Shown here piece by piece: positions 8,768-17,959 of a stretch of 64,000 bases of DNA (the first letter of the stretch is position 1; every line of letters begins with the position of its first letter). Position numbers and translations under genes: made by a program. Source of the stretch: Phytohabitans sp052068095 (GTDB lineage Bacteria > Actinomycetota > Actinomycetes > Mycobacteriales > Micromonosporaceae); NCBI RefSeq assembly GCF_052068095.1, contig NZ_JBQHDG010000022.1:62001-126000 (forward strand). The letters run 5' to 3'. Below the pieces are notes generated by a model. The model was not told where the DNA came from. It worked only from the letters and a program-made list of their open reading frames with translations, and did no database searches.

Positions 8768-9142
8768 ATGACGAGGTCACACGATGCGGTGATGGCTTAC
8801 TGGGCGGCGGCCGAGGCGCGCGACTGGGCGGGCTTCGCCGAGCTGCTCGCCGCCGACGTGGTCTACGAGCTGCCGCAGACGCGGGAGCGCATCGTCGGCC
8901 GGGAGCGCTACCTCCAGTTCAATGTGGAGTACCCGGGGGATTGGCACCTCACGGTGGAGATGGCGGTCGGTGAGGAGCGGCACGCGGCGACGTGGGCGCG
9001 GTTCACGGTGGGCGGGGAGGAGCAGCAGGCGCTTTCATTCTTCGAGTTCGACGACGCGGGCCTGATCACGAAGGTCACCGACTTCTGGCCCGAGCCCTAC
9101 GAGCCGCCGGCCGGGCGCGAGCACCTGGTGGAGCGTTACTGA
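8768..9142 (+). CDS. SnoaL-like / NTF2-fold protein
   Basis: A 124-residue protein from ATG 8768. The pattern of an N-terminal helix (HDAVMAYWAAAEARDWAGF), AADVVYELPQTRERIVGRER and a late FFEFDDAGLITKVTDFWPEP strand is the classic NTF2/SnoaL fold, a small cone-shaped domain that serves as isomerase, hydratase or ligand-binding protein. No substrate can be inferred. Its last 7 bases overlap the convergent MBL-fold gene. Confidence 0.85.
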   Translation: MTRSHDAVMAYWAAAEARDWAGFAELLAADVVYELPQTRERIVGRERYLQFNVEYPGDWHLTVEMAVGEERHAATWARFTVGGEEQQALSFFEFDDAGLITKVTDFWPEPYEPPAGREHLVERY

Positions 9143-9966
9143 GCGCGGCCCGACAGCTCGGCGTAGCCGCGGCGTACGGCGACGCGGGCGGCGTCCGGGC
9201 CGAAGGGGGCCTTGGCGGCGACCGACGCCACCGGGGCCCCGTCGCGGTGGCCGTCGCGGATCAGCCAGTCGAGCGCGGTCAGCTCTTCGTGCTGGCCCTT
9301 CACGAAGTGGGGGCCGACCGGGGCGCCGTGGCCGGGCACGACCACGGTCTCGGGGGTGGTGAGCCGCAGCAGCGCGGCCAGTGCCTCCGGCCACTCCAGG
9401 GGGTAGGCGTCGCCGAAGGACGGGGGTGCGCCCTCCTCGACCAGGTCGCCGGCCACGATCACGTCGGCGTCGGGTACGTGCACGACCAGGTCGCCGGCGG
9501 TGTGGCCGCGGCCCAGGTGGCGCAGCACGACCCTGCGGCCGCCCAGGTCCACGGTGGACTCCTGGTGCACGGCGCGGTTGGGCGCGAGGATAGGCGCCTC
9601 GGCCAGCTCGCCGGCCAGGTCGGGGGCGAGCCGCAGCGCCTCCTCGTACGCTTCGCGCCGCACCGCCTCGGGGCGCGAGCGCAGCAGCGACACCGTCTCC
9701 TCGTGCGCCCAGATGTCGCACGGCGCGTCGCCGGCCAGGGTCGCGTTGCCGAAGGTGTGGTCGAAGTGGTGGTGGGTGTTGACCAGCGCCCACGGCGCGG
9801 CGGTCACCTGGCGGGCGGCGGCGGCCAGCTCGGCGGCCTGCGCGGGCGTGGCGAGGGTGTCGACGATCAGGGCCACGCCGTCGCCGAGTATCAGGGTCGC
9901 GTTGACGTCGAGCACCGGGTAACGGAGCACGAAGACGTCGTCGGCGACCTCCGCGAAGCTACTCAC
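9136..9966 (-). CDS. MBL-fold metallo-hydrolase
   Basis: A 276-residue protein. I prefer GTG 9966 as start because GAGG lies 8 bases ahead; a GTG three codons upstream is possible. NTHHHFDHTFGN is the metal-binding HxHxDH signature, GRGHTAGDLVVHV carries the next histidine, VIVAGDLVEEG the bridging aspartate, and VVPGHGAPVG the last histidine. All zinc ligands of the metallo-beta-lactamase fold are therefore present. Substrates in this superfamily range from thioesters to lactones, so specificity is open. The thioesterase-like gene upstream on the same strand may be co-transcribed. Confidence 0.9.
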   Translation of the reverse strand: MSSFAEVADDVFVLRYPVLDVNATLILGDGVALIVDTLATPAQAAELAAAARQVTAAPWALVNTHHHFDHTFGNATLAGDAPCDIWAHEETVSLLRSRPEAVRREAYEEALRLAPDLAGELAEAPILAPNRAVHQESTVDLGGRRVVLRHLGRGHTAGDLVVHVPDADVIVAGDLVEEGAPPSFGDAYPLEWPEALAALLRLTTPETVVVPGHGAPVGPHFVKGQHEELTALDWLIRDGHRDGAPVASVAAKAPFGPDAARVAVRRGYAELSGRAQ

Positions 9967-9981
9967 CTGGCCCACCTCTGG

Positions 9982-10008
9982 CTCACTCGCTACGCTCGCT
10001 CACTCACC
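9982..10008. repeat. Short AGCGAGC-type repeat (one of about five)
   Basis: A low-complexity run reading on the minus strand GTGAGTGAGCGAGCGTAGCG and continuing GAGTGAGC spans the thioesterase stop codon. Related short elements with two AGCGAGC/AGCGAG arms around a 3-4 base centre occur at about 10397-10415, 10446-10464, 19857-19874 and 50668-50686. Confidence 0.6.
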
Positions 10009-10503
10009 GAAGGCGCGCTCCACGAACTTGTGCCGGTCGACGAGCACCCGCTCGACGCGGCCCTCGGCGACGGTGGTCGAGCCGTCGGTCACGGTCACCT
10101 CGAAGAGCAGGCGGCGACCGTCGACCTTGGCCAGCTGGGCCTGTGCCACGACCGTGCGGCCGACCGGAGTCGGCGCCTTGTGGTCGAGCTCGACCCGCGT
10201 GCCGACCGTGGTCATGCCGGCCCGCATCCGCTGGGCCGTCGCCACCACCGTGGCGGCCTCGACCAGTGCGAGCACGCGGGGCGTGCCGAGCACCGGCACG
10301 TCGCCCGAGCCCAGCGCCTGCGCGGTGTCGGAGTCGGTGACGGTCAGCTCCACCCGGGCGGTCAGCCCCGGTGCGAACCCGGGGCCGAGCTGGTCGGCGC
10401 TCGCTCCGCTCACGCTGGGACCCGGGGGACGGCTCCCGCCGTCCTCGTCGCTTCGCTCCTCGGGCCGGCGGTCGCCCGCCCCAGGGTCCGGCTGCTGCTC
10501 CAT
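10000..10503 (-). CDS. Thioesterase-family protein (fluoroacetyl-CoA thioesterase-like hotdog fold)
   Basis: A protein of about 167 residues. The hotdog-like domain starts near LGPGFAPGLTARVELTVTDS and includes SGDVPVLGTPRVLALVEAA, then GTRVELDHKAPTPVGRTV, as in the FlK-type thioesterase family. The roughly 40 residues before the domain are Pro/Ser/Glu-rich and are encoded partly by two short AGCGAGC-type repeats, so the true start could be the GTG at 10413 inside one repeat. The ATG at 10503 is an arbitrary choice with no good ribosome site. The protein probably hydrolyses or binds acyl-thioesters. Confidence 0.75.
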   Translation of the reverse strand: MEQQPDPGAGDRRPEERSDEDGGSRPPGPSVSGASADQLGPGFAPGLTARVELTVTDSDTAQALGSGDVPVLGTPRVLALVEAATVVATAQRMRAGMTTVGTRVELDHKAPTPVGRTVVAQAQLAKVDGRRLLFEVTVTDGSTTVAEGRVERVLVDRHKFVERAFGE

Positions 10504-10605
10504 GCCGCATAGCGTAGGCGCTCCGGAACCGGACAGACCACGTATCCGCGTACCGAACGCGCCCACCGGCCATTCGGCGTACCACCATGGTTAACCTGGA
10601 ACCCG

Positions 10606-11604
10606 ATGGCCGTGACGATCTCTCCCGCGCCCGCCGATTCCCCGCCTCCCGTGCGCGACCGGCGGCGCCAAGTGATCGCGATGGGCCTCTGGGCGGTGCT
10701 CTTCGTGGCCGGCTGGCTCGTCATCGGCCTGCCGACCGACCCGCTGTACGCGTTCGGCTGGCTCTGGACCGCCACGATCGCCTGGCGGATCGAGCGGCCG
10801 TGGCGCTCCCACCTGGGCTTCGCCCGCGACTGGCTGCCGGTGGTGCTGCTGCTCGTCGGGTACAACCTGTCCCGCGGCTTCGCCGACAACGGCGCCACCC
10901 CGCACGTGCTCGAGCTCGTCGCGGCCGACCGGTGGATGTTCGGCTGGGCGACCGGCGGCGAGGTGCCCACGGTCTGGCTCCAGCAGCACCTCTACGACCC
11001 CGATCGGGTCCACTGGTACGACGTGCTGGTCAGCTGGGTGTACTTCTCCCACTTCGTCGTCTCGCTCACCGTCGCGGTGGTGCTGTGGCTGATCGCGCGG
11101 CCGCGGTGGGCGGCGTTCATGCGGCGGTGGGTGTTCCTCTCGCTGGCCGGCCTCGCCACCTACTTCCTCTACCCGGCCGCGCCGCCGTGGTGGGCCGCCC
11201 GCTACGGCCTCATCGAAGACGTCGTCCGCATCTCCACCCGGGGCTGGAAGGCGATCGGCATGCACGGCGCCGGCAACATGCTCAACGTGGGCCAGGTCGC
11301 CGCCAACCCGGTGGCCGCGATGCCGTCGCTGCACACCGCGTTCGCGCTCTTCGTGGTGGCCTTCTTCCTCAACTCGGTGCGCAAGCGCTGGTGGCCGCTG
11401 CTGCTCGCGTACCCGCTCGCGATGACCTTCACCCTCGTGTACTCGGGCGAGCACTACGTGATCGACGTGCTGGTCGGCTGGGCGTACGTGGGGCTCACGT
11501 TTCTGGCGGTGGGGCTGGGTGAGCGGTGGTGGGCGCGGCGGAAGGCTGCCGAGCCGCCCGCGAACGCTCCGCCAGTGTCGCCGCCAGCTCCCACGCCTCA
11601 CTGA
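10606..11604 (+). CDS. Phosphatase PAP2-family integral membrane protein
   Basis: A 332-residue protein with about six or more membrane segments. VAAMPSLHTAFALFV near residue 245 and LVYSGEHYVIDVLVGW near residue 285 correspond to the C2 and C3 motifs of PAP2 phosphatases, with both catalytic histidines. Actinobacterial relatives act as lipid phosphatases or inositol-phosphotransferases at the membrane. The last about 110 bases, encoding a Pro/Ala-rich tail, overlap in antisense with the 3' end of the PH-domain gene. Confidence 0.87.
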   Translation: MAVTISPAPADSPPPVRDRRRQVIAMGLWAVLFVAGWLVIGLPTDPLYAFGWLWTATIAWRIERPWRSHLGFARDWLPVVLLLVGYNLSRGFADNGATPHVLELVAADRWMFGWATGGEVPTVWLQQHLYDPDRVHWYDVLVSWVYFSHFVVSLTVAVVLWLIARPRWAAFMRRWVFLSLAGLATYFLYPAAPPWWAARYGLIEDVVRISTRGWKAIGMHGAGNMLNVGQVAANPVAAMPSLHTAFALFVVAFFLNSVRKRWWPLLLAYPLAMTFTLVYSGEHYVIDVLVGWAYVGLTFLAVGLGERWWARRKAAEPPANAPPVSPPAPTPH

Positions 11605-12919
11605 CGTCCCGGTCACGGGCGGCGGCACTCGGCCCGCCGGCGGTGTCCGCGTAGACGGTGGCGAGGCCGAGGCGCCGCTGGAGTGGCCCGCGCACCACGC
11701 GCACGCTCTGGATCCGGGCGAATGGCACGACGAGCACCTCGCGGGTCAGCAGCCCTTCCCGGTGCGCGACCACCCGATCGGTCAGCGCGGAGCCGAGCAC
11801 CCGCCAGGCGAGCGGGTGCAGCCAACGGGCCCGCCGCGAGGGCGGCGTGAACGGGATCTCGTCGAGCGCGACGCCGGGCAGTGCCTCCGCGAGCACGGAC
11901 CTGGCGGTCTCCGGGGTGCCGACCGGCAGCAGCCGCCCGCCGCCGGACTCGTCGCCCGAGGTGGGCGCGGCGACGCCGGCCACGTGCGGGCGCAGCCGCA
12001 GCCACCGCTTGCCCCGCCACAGCAGCGGCCAGGTGGCGGTGACCGCCTGGAGCCGGTCGAGCGGCACGGTCTGGCTGCGCGTCTCCAGCAGGCCGCCGCG
12101 CAGGCGCAACGAGCTGTCCTGGCTGGCCAGCCGGAAGTTCCAGTCGGCGAGGATGCGGCGCACCGGCTGGAGCAGCACGCCGGCCATCGCGGTGAGGGTG
12201 CTCGCGATGCCGATGAACGACCAGGTCGCCTCCGACACGAACTGGATGACCACGAACGCGACACCGAACGGCAGGAACACCGTCTGCGGGGTGAGCAGTT
12301 GGCTGACCAGCAGGTCGCGGTTGGCGACCGCGTGGATCGGCCGCTCGGCGTGGGCGGTGGGTGCCGGCTCGCCCTCGGCCACCTCGGCGAGGACGGGCGC
12401 GCTCGCCTTGCCGGCCAGCACGAGCAGCCGCTCGCGCAGCGTGCGGGCCTCGTCGGCGGTCAGGAACGCGAGCGGCGCCTCGGTCTTGCCGCCGCCCACC
12501 ACCTCCAGCCGCAGCTCCGCCAGGCCGGTGAGCTGGGCCAGCAGCGGGCGGACGACCTCGACCGACTGGAGCCGCTCCAGCGGGATCGCCCGGGTGCGCC
12601 GGAAGACGAGCCCCTCGTGTATCCGCAGCTCGCGGCCGACGACCTGGTAGCCGGTGAAGTACCAGCTGACCGCGGAGAGGACCAGCTGGCCGATGAGGGC
12701 GGCGACCACCATGGCGGCGAACCAGCCCAGACCGACCCGCCCGAGCGTCTGCCAGGAAAGCGCCGCGATGATCACGGCGAGCGCGCGGGCACCCTTGAGC
12801 CACGGCGTCAGCGGGTGCAGCCGCCGCCTCGGCTCGGCGGCGACGGCGGTGGTGGCGTGGGGCTCTCCGGCGGTGCGGCTCGCGGCGGGTGGCGGCCCTG
12901 AGCCTGATGGCTCGCTCAC
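11495..12919 (-). CDS. Large bacterial PH-domain (bPH2/YdbT-like) membrane protein
   Basis: A 474-residue protein with three repeated units that each pair membrane helices with a bacterial PH domain. The units centre on YQVVGRELRIHEGLVFRR (about 85), NFRLASQDSSLRLRGGLLE (about 265) and DRVVAHREGLLTREVLVVPF (about 375). This layout is typical of YdbT, a membrane protein of unknown function that occurs with the smaller YdbS. GTG at 12919 overlaps the upstream stop (GTGA), so the two are translationally coupled. The C-terminal Ala/Pro tail overlaps the convergent PAP2 gene. Confidence 0.88.
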   Translation of the reverse strand: MSEPSGSGPPPAASRTAGEPHATTAVAAEPRRRLHPLTPWLKGARALAVIIAALSWQTLGRVGLGWFAAMVVAALIGQLVLSAVSWYFTGYQVVGRELRIHEGLVFRRTRAIPLERLQSVEVVRPLLAQLTGLAELRLEVVGGGKTEAPLAFLTADEARTLRERLLVLAGKASAPVLAEVAEGEPAPTAHAERPIHAVANRDLLVSQLLTPQTVFLPFGVAFVVIQFVSEATWSFIGIASTLTAMAGVLLQPVRRILADWNFRLASQDSSLRLRGGLLETRSQTVPLDRLQAVTATWPLLWRGKRWLRLRPHVAGVAAPTSGDESGGGRLLPVGTPETARSVLAEALPGVALDEIPFTPPSRRARWLHPLAWRVLGSALTDRVVAHREGLLTREVLVVPFARIQSVRVVRGPLQRRLGLATVYADTAGGPSAAARDRDVSEAWELAATLAERSRAARQPSAAPTTAHPAPPPET

Positions 12920-13416
12920 AGGCCCTCCGCGCGGTCCTCGCCGAGCGCGGTCAGGCGGTCACGCAGGCGGGACGCCTCCTCCGGTGGGAGGCCGGGGACC
13001 TTGGCGTCGGAGGCCGCCGCGGCGGTGTGCAGCTGGACGGTGGCCAGCCCGAACGCCCGCTCCAGCGGCCCGGCGGTGACGTCGACGAACTGCATCCGCG
13101 CGTACGGGACGATCGAGAGCCGGCGCACCAGCAGCCCGTGGCGGACCAGCAGGTCGTTGTCGCGCTCGGCGTACCCCCAGGCCTTGACCGCCCGGAAGAT
13201 CACGATGACCCGCCAGACGGCCTGGACCACGGAGAGGGCCAGCGCGAGGCCGAAGAGCCAGTGGCCGGTCAGCGCCCAGCCGATGCCCAGCCCGCCGAAA
13301 ACGAAGATCATGAAGATGCCGTACTGGATCAGCTCGACCCAGATCAGGTTTCGCGAAACGGGCCGCCAGTCGACGGTCTCCGGCCACGGCTCCAGCGCAC
13401 TGGTGGGGGCGGTCAC
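12916..13416 (-). CDS. Small bacterial PH-domain (bPH2/YdbS-like) membrane protein
   Basis: A 166-residue protein with two membrane helices (about residues 30-48 and 52-72). One bPH2 domain follows, with AERDNDLLVRHGLLVRRLS and VPYARMQFVDVTAGPLER. It pairs with the larger YdbT-like gene immediately downstream, sharing a 4-base overlap. Its own GTG start overlaps the stop of the small Cys-rich gene, making a tight three-gene operon. The function of YdbS/YdbT pairs is not settled; a membrane-surface or stress role is often assumed. Confidence 0.88.
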   Translation of the reverse strand: MTAPTSALEPWPETVDWRPVSRNLIWVELIQYGIFMIFVFGGLGIGWALTGHWLFGLALALSVVQAVWRVIVIFRAVKAWGYAERDNDLLVRHGLLVRRLSIVPYARMQFVDVTAGPLERAFGLATVQLHTAAAASDAKVPGLPPEEASRLRDRLTALGEDRAEGL

Positions 13417-13598
13417 GCATCCAGGCTACGGTCAACCTCGCGCAGGAACCCACGCGCGGCCAGGAAGTCGCTCAGGTGCTCGCGGTGGGCCTCACAGGCA
13501 AGCCACACCTTGCGCCGCTCGGGCTGGTGGATCTTGGGATTATTCCACCGCAGGGCCCACTGGGCCTGCTCCTGGCATCCGCGCGCTGAGCACAGCAT
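13413..13598 (-). CDS. Small Cys/His-rich protein, first gene of the PH-domain operon
   Basis: A 61-residue protein starting at ATG 13598 (MLCSARGCQEQAQWALRW). Cysteines at 3 and 8 and a later CEAH motif form a C-x4-C...C-x2-H set that could bind zinc. Databases often label such actinobacterial proteins 'acetone carboxylase', which I regard as a mis-annotation because it is far too small. It overlaps the YdbS-like gene by 4 bases. A strong hairpin with a T-rich tail lies about 40 bases upstream on the same strand. Confidence 0.75.
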   Translation of the reverse strand: MLCSARGCQEQAQWALRWNNPKIHQPERRKVWLACEAHREHLSDFLAARGFLREVDRSLDA

Positions 13599-13608
13599 GA
13601 TCAGAAGT

Positions 13609-13698
13609 TTACGGGCACGGAAAGAATAAGAGCGCCGGGCGGCCACGGGGGAAGCCGCCCGGCGACGGCTGAATCGTACACACTGAAAACCCCCTCAT
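13609..13698 (-). CDS. Possible 29-residue leader peptide
   Basis: An ATG at 13698 opens a 29-codon frame (MRGFSVCTIQPSPGG...) ending at TAA 13609-13611, only 10 bases before the ATG of the Cys-rich gene. Its coding sequence contains the whole terminator-like hairpin at 13633-13664. Translation of this frame would therefore melt that hairpin, as in attenuation. The ribosome site is weak and the frame may be chance. Confidence 0.3.
   Translation of the reverse strand: MRGFSVCTIQPSPGGFPRGRPALLFFPCP
13633..13664 (-). terminator. Intrinsic-terminator-like hairpin upstream of the PH-domain operon
   Basis: CGCCGGGCGGC (13633-13643) pairs perfectly with GCCGCCCGGCG (13654-13664). On the minus strand the hairpin is followed by CTCTTATTCTTT, a T-rich tail, so it would stop transcripts heading into the Cys-rich/YdbS/YdbT operon. 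No plus-strand gene ends here, so it is either an attenuator or the end of a short untranslated RNA. Confidence 0.6.
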
Positions 13699-13901
13699 GT
13701 CTACCCGTTCGTCGTGCCTCTTTGGCGTCTGGCCGTAAGCCGTAGCGGCGGCCGGACGTTCGGTGGCCGCGAGCAGCCACGACGTGCGGGACGGACCGGA
13801 TTTCCGGCGCTGCGACCCCGGCTGGTTAGCTGGGCGTGTAAGGCTTGGTGCGGCAGCACCTCGCCTTAATCTCGATGACGCCGCACCGCACTGGAGGACC
13901 G

Positions 13902-15019
<1,118 letters not shown>

Positions 15020-15023
<4 letters not shown>

Positions 15024-15940
15024 GCCCGCCGCTCGACGCGCAGACCACGGCGCGGGCGGACGCGGTCCTCTCCCGGCTCCAGCTGCTCGTCACCCGCAAG
15101 CTCGACGGGCTGCTCCAGGGCGACTACGTGGGGCTGCTGCCGGGTCCGGGCAGCGAGGCGGGGGAGTCGCGCGAGTACCGCCCGGGTGACGACGTGCGGC
15201 GCATGGACTGGCCGGTCACCGCGCGCACCACGTTTCCACACGTGCGGCAGACCGTCGCCGACCGCGAGCTGGAGACGTGGATGGCCGTCGACCTGTCCGC
15301 CAGCCTCGCCTTCGGCACCGCCAAGCACCTCAAGTCCGAGCTGGTGATCGCGGCGACCGCGGCGCTCTCCTACATCACCGTCCGCGGCGGCAACCGGATC
15401 GGCGCGGTGGTCGGCACCGGTGCGCAGATGCAGCGCCTGCCGGCCCGCCCCGGACGCAAAGAGGCGCAGGGGCTGCTGCGCGCGATCGCCCGTACCCAGA
15501 TCAGGCCCGGACGCTCCGACCTGGGTGCGCTGATCGACATGCTCAACCGCCCACCACGCCGGCGGGGTGTGGCTGTGGTGATCTCCGACTTCCTGGCTCC
15601 GGTCGAGCAGTGGGCACGCCCCGTGCGCAAGCTGAGCGTGCGCCACGACGTGCTCGCGATCGAGGTGGTCGACCCGCGCGAGCTGGAGCTGCCCGACGTG
15701 GGTGTGCTCACGCTCGTCGACCCGGAGACCGGCGCGCTGCACGAGGTGCAGACCGCCGACCCCAAGCTGCGCAGCCGGTACGCGGAGGCGGCCGGCGCGC
15801 AGCGCGCGGCCATCGCACAGGCCCTGCGCGCGGCGAACGCCGCCCACCTGCGCCTGCGCACCGACTCCGACTGGCTGCTCGACATGGTCCGCTTCGTCGC
15901 CGCCCAGCGGCACGCACGCACCCGAGGGACGACGCGATGA
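15020..15940 (+). CDS. DUF58 domain-containing protein
   Basis: A 306-residue protein starting at the ATG inside ATGA at the moxR stop. SREYRPGDDVRRMDWPVTAR near residue 55 is the DUF58 signature, and the domain has a vWA-like fold (WMAVDLSASLAFG, where D-x-S-x-S is the partial MIDAS motif). It is cytoplasmic, with no membrane helices. It overlaps the VWA gene by 4 bases, giving the standard MoxR-DUF58-VWA chaperone operon. Confidence 0.92.
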
Positions 15941-16887
15941 TCCGCTTTCTCGAGCCGTGGTGGCTGCTCGCGCTGCTGCCGGTGGTCGCGATCGCGGCCG
16001 TGTACGTGTGGCGGCAGTTCCGCCGCAAGCAGTACGCGGTCCGCTTCGCCAACCTCGACCTGCTGCGCACCCTCGCGCCCAAGGGCCTCGGCTGGCGCCG
16101 CCACGTGGCGGCCGGCACCTTCCTGCTCGCGCTGCTCGCGCTGGCCACCGCGATGGCCCGCCCCTCGATCGATCGCGAGGAGCCGCTCGAACGCGCCACC
16201 ATCATGCTGGCGATCGACGTGTCGCTGTCGATGGAGGCCGACGACGTGGCGCCCAGCCGCATCGAGGCGGCGCAGGAGGCGGCGAAGCAGTTCGTGACCG
16301 AGCTGCCGCCGACCTACAACCTGGGGCTCGTCTCGTTCGCCAAGTCGGCCAACGTGCTGGTGCCGCCCTCGAAAGACCGGCTCGCGGTGCAGCAGGCCAT
16401 CGACGGCCTCACCCTGGCCGAGGCCACCGCGACCGGCGAGGCGGTCTTCACCTGCCTGGAGGCGGTGCGCTCGGTGCCGGCGGACGGCGCGCAGGGCATC
16501 CCGCCCGCGCGCATCGTGCTGCTCTCCGACGGGTACCGCACGTCCGGCCGCTCGGTCGAGGAGGCTGCGTCGGCCGCCGCCGCGGCGAACGTGCCGGTCT
16601 CCACGATCGCCTTCGGCACCGACGCCGGCGTGGTCGACATCGGCGGCCAGCTCCAGCCGGTGCCGGTCGACCGGCTCGCGCTGGCCGAGCTGGCCGAGAC
16701 CACGCAGGGCTTCTTCTACGAGGCGGCGTCGGTGAGCGAGCTCAAGCAGGTGTACGAGGACATGGGCAGCTCGATCGGCCACCGGGTCGAGCCGCGTGAG
16801 GTAACGCAGTGGTACGCGGGGATAGCGCTGCTCTTCGCGCTGGCCGCGGGAGGCATGAGCCTACTGTGGACGTCCCGCCTGCCGTAG
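15937..16887 (+). CDS. VWA domain-containing membrane protein (BatA-like)
   Basis: A 316-residue protein beginning MIRFLEPWWLLALLPVV. An N-terminal membrane helix (about 8-26) and a second (about 56-75) precede a von Willebrand factor A domain. The domain has the MIDAS motif DVSLSM (near 93), a conserved Thr (ATGEAVFT, near 168) and DGYRTSG (near 195). A last helix (about 288-308) gives the usual BatA topology. The start overlaps the DUF58 stop. Function in envelope or metal-cofactor assembly is inferred from the family. Confidence 0.92.
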   Translation: MIRFLEPWWLLALLPVVAIAAVYVWRQFRRKQYAVRFANLDLLRTLAPKGLGWRRHVAAGTFLLALLALATAMARPSIDREEPLERATIMLAIDVSLSMEADDVAPSRIEAAQEAAKQFVTELPPTYNLGLVSFAKSANVLVPPSKDRLAVQQAIDGLTLAEATATGEAVFTCLEAVRSVPADGAQGIPPARIVLLSDGYRTSGRSVEEAASAAAAANVPVSTIAFGTDAGVVDIGGQLQPVPVDRLALAELAETTQGFFYEAASVSELKQVYEDMGSSIGHRVEPREVTQWYAGIALLFALAAGGMSLLWTSRLP

Positions 16888-16906
16888 GCCGCAACGCGGG
16901 ATGCAC

Positions 16907-16962
16907 GAGCGTCCGTGGCGATTTCTGGCCCCTGGAGGGGCCAAAACTCGCCACGGACGCTC
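16907..16962. terminator. Large nested hairpin between convergent genes
   Basis: GAGCGTCCGTGGCGA (16907-16921) pairs perfectly over 15 bp with TCGCCACGGACGCTC (16948-16962). An inner 7 bp stem, TGGCCCC/GGGGCCA, lies at 16926-16943. It separates the VWA gene from the convergent DUF559 gene and overlaps that gene's stop codon by 2 bases. It lacks a U-tract, as many actinobacterial bidirectional terminators do. Confidence 0.8.
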
Positions 16963-17926
16963 AGTTTGGTCTCCAACCGGCGGCTATGAGGGCGGCGCGC
17001 AGGTCGGTGAGCACCTCTTCGGGACACTGGCGCAGCGCCCAGCCCGGAAAGCGCAGCAGCCGCTCTCCGGCGATCGCGATCTCGTTGTGCTGCCGCATGT
17101 CCGCGTACCACGCCTTCACGTCCATGTGCTGCGCACCGTCGATCTCGACGTGTACCGCCCAGGGGTCGAAGTACACGTCGCGATAGCGGCGGCGACCGGA
17201 CCGGTCGGTGCGGCTGACCTGACGCGACGGCTCGGGTAGCCGGGCACGGCGGCACAGCCGGGCAAAGTCGATCTCCAAGATGGACTCGGCGCCGCCGGCC
17301 GCGTCCGTGATCGCCGCAACGATGACCTTGCGTCGGCCCACCCTCGGCATCCGGGCCAGCGCGGGTTCGACGTCGACGAGCCCGACCAGGCGCTGCTGGA
17401 AGCATGCGGCGATGATCGTGACGGCTTCCCGGTCCGTGCGGGCCCACTGGGCCGCGTCGATCATCGAGCGGGCCGGCATCGTGCAGGGCGGGTTTCCCGC
17501 CGGGTGCCGGTCCTCGACCGCGACGTGCCGCGTGCGGTGCACGACCACGCCGGGAGGCGGATCGGTGTCTCGCCGCTGCGCGCCGACAAGCACGTGGATC
17601 GGGCGGACGGCGAATCCTCGAAGGCCGTGCACCGCGAGTGCGGACAGCCCGGCCAGCGGCGCGACAAGCCCGCGGCCCACGGCGAGCGCCGCGATCCAAC
17701 GGCGCTGGTGCTCGCTGACCGCTCCCGTCCGCGCGAGGTAGACCCCACGGTGTGCGGCCAACCAGCGCCCAGTGGTGAGCCTATGCCGGATCGCCTTGGC
17801 GGACAGGTAGCGAAGCGCCTGGCGGCGACTTATCACCCCGTCCTGACGAAACAGCAGGAACTCGAGATCCCCCGCCTCGTCGGGCCGAAACGCGCGGATG
17901 TCGTCGACACGTTGATACCCAGCCAC
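16961..17926 (-). CDS. AbiEi-like / DUF559 domain protein (very-short-patch-repair-nuclease fold)
   Basis: A 321-residue protein from GTG 17926. The N-terminal third (QDGVISRRQALRYLSAKAIRHRLTTGRW, HRGVYLARTG) is the winged-helix AbiEi-type antitoxin-like domain. The C-terminal part (YRDVYFDPWAVHVEIDGAQHM, MRQHNEIAIAGERLLRFPGW) resembles DUF559/Vsr endonucleases, with the D...ExxD-type acidic residues of PD-(D/E)xK nucleases. Actinobacteria carry many stand-alone copies. No AbiEii toxin gene is adjacent, so a toxin-antitoxin role is not supported here. Confidence 0.85.
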   Translation of the reverse strand: MAGYQRVDDIRAFRPDEAGDLEFLLFRQDGVISRRQALRYLSAKAIRHRLTTGRWLAAHRGVYLARTGAVSEHQRRWIAALAVGRGLVAPLAGLSALAVHGLRGFAVRPIHVLVGAQRRDTDPPPGVVVHRTRHVAVEDRHPAGNPPCTMPARSMIDAAQWARTDREAVTIIAACFQQRLVGLVDVEPALARMPRVGRRKVIVAAITDAAGGAESILEIDFARLCRRARLPEPSRQVSRTDRSGRRRYRDVYFDPWAVHVEIDGAQHMDVKAWYADMRQHNEIAIAGERLLRFPGWALRQCPEEVLTDLRAALIAAGWRPN

Positions 17927-17959
17927 GGTCCACCAGTGTCGGGGTGGGGTCCGACAAGT

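Larger units (their letters stand above)
13599..13901. other. Intergenic region between PH-domain operon and MoxR operon
   Basis: About 300 bases between divergent genes. It contains a minus-strand hairpin with a T-rich tail (13633-13664), a possible 29-codon minus-strand ORF (13609-13698), and presumably promoters for both operons. The GGAGG at 13893-13897 is the ribosome site of moxR. I saw no tRNA or recognisable structured RNA family in the rest. Confidence 0.5.

Noticed and set aside
11519..12901. A 460-codon plus-strand frame opposite the YdbT-like gene
   Set aside because: High-GC shadow frame; the minus-strand frame has PH-domain motifs and coupled neighbours.
16907..16962. Small RNA gene or attachment site
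   Set aside because: The perfect hairpin sits exactly between convergent genes and is better explained as a terminator.
16961..17926. AbiE toxin-antitoxin system
   Set aside because: The protein has an AbiEi-like N-terminus, but no AbiEii nucleotidyltransferase toxin gene is adjacent, and stand-alone DUF559 proteins are common in actinomycetes.
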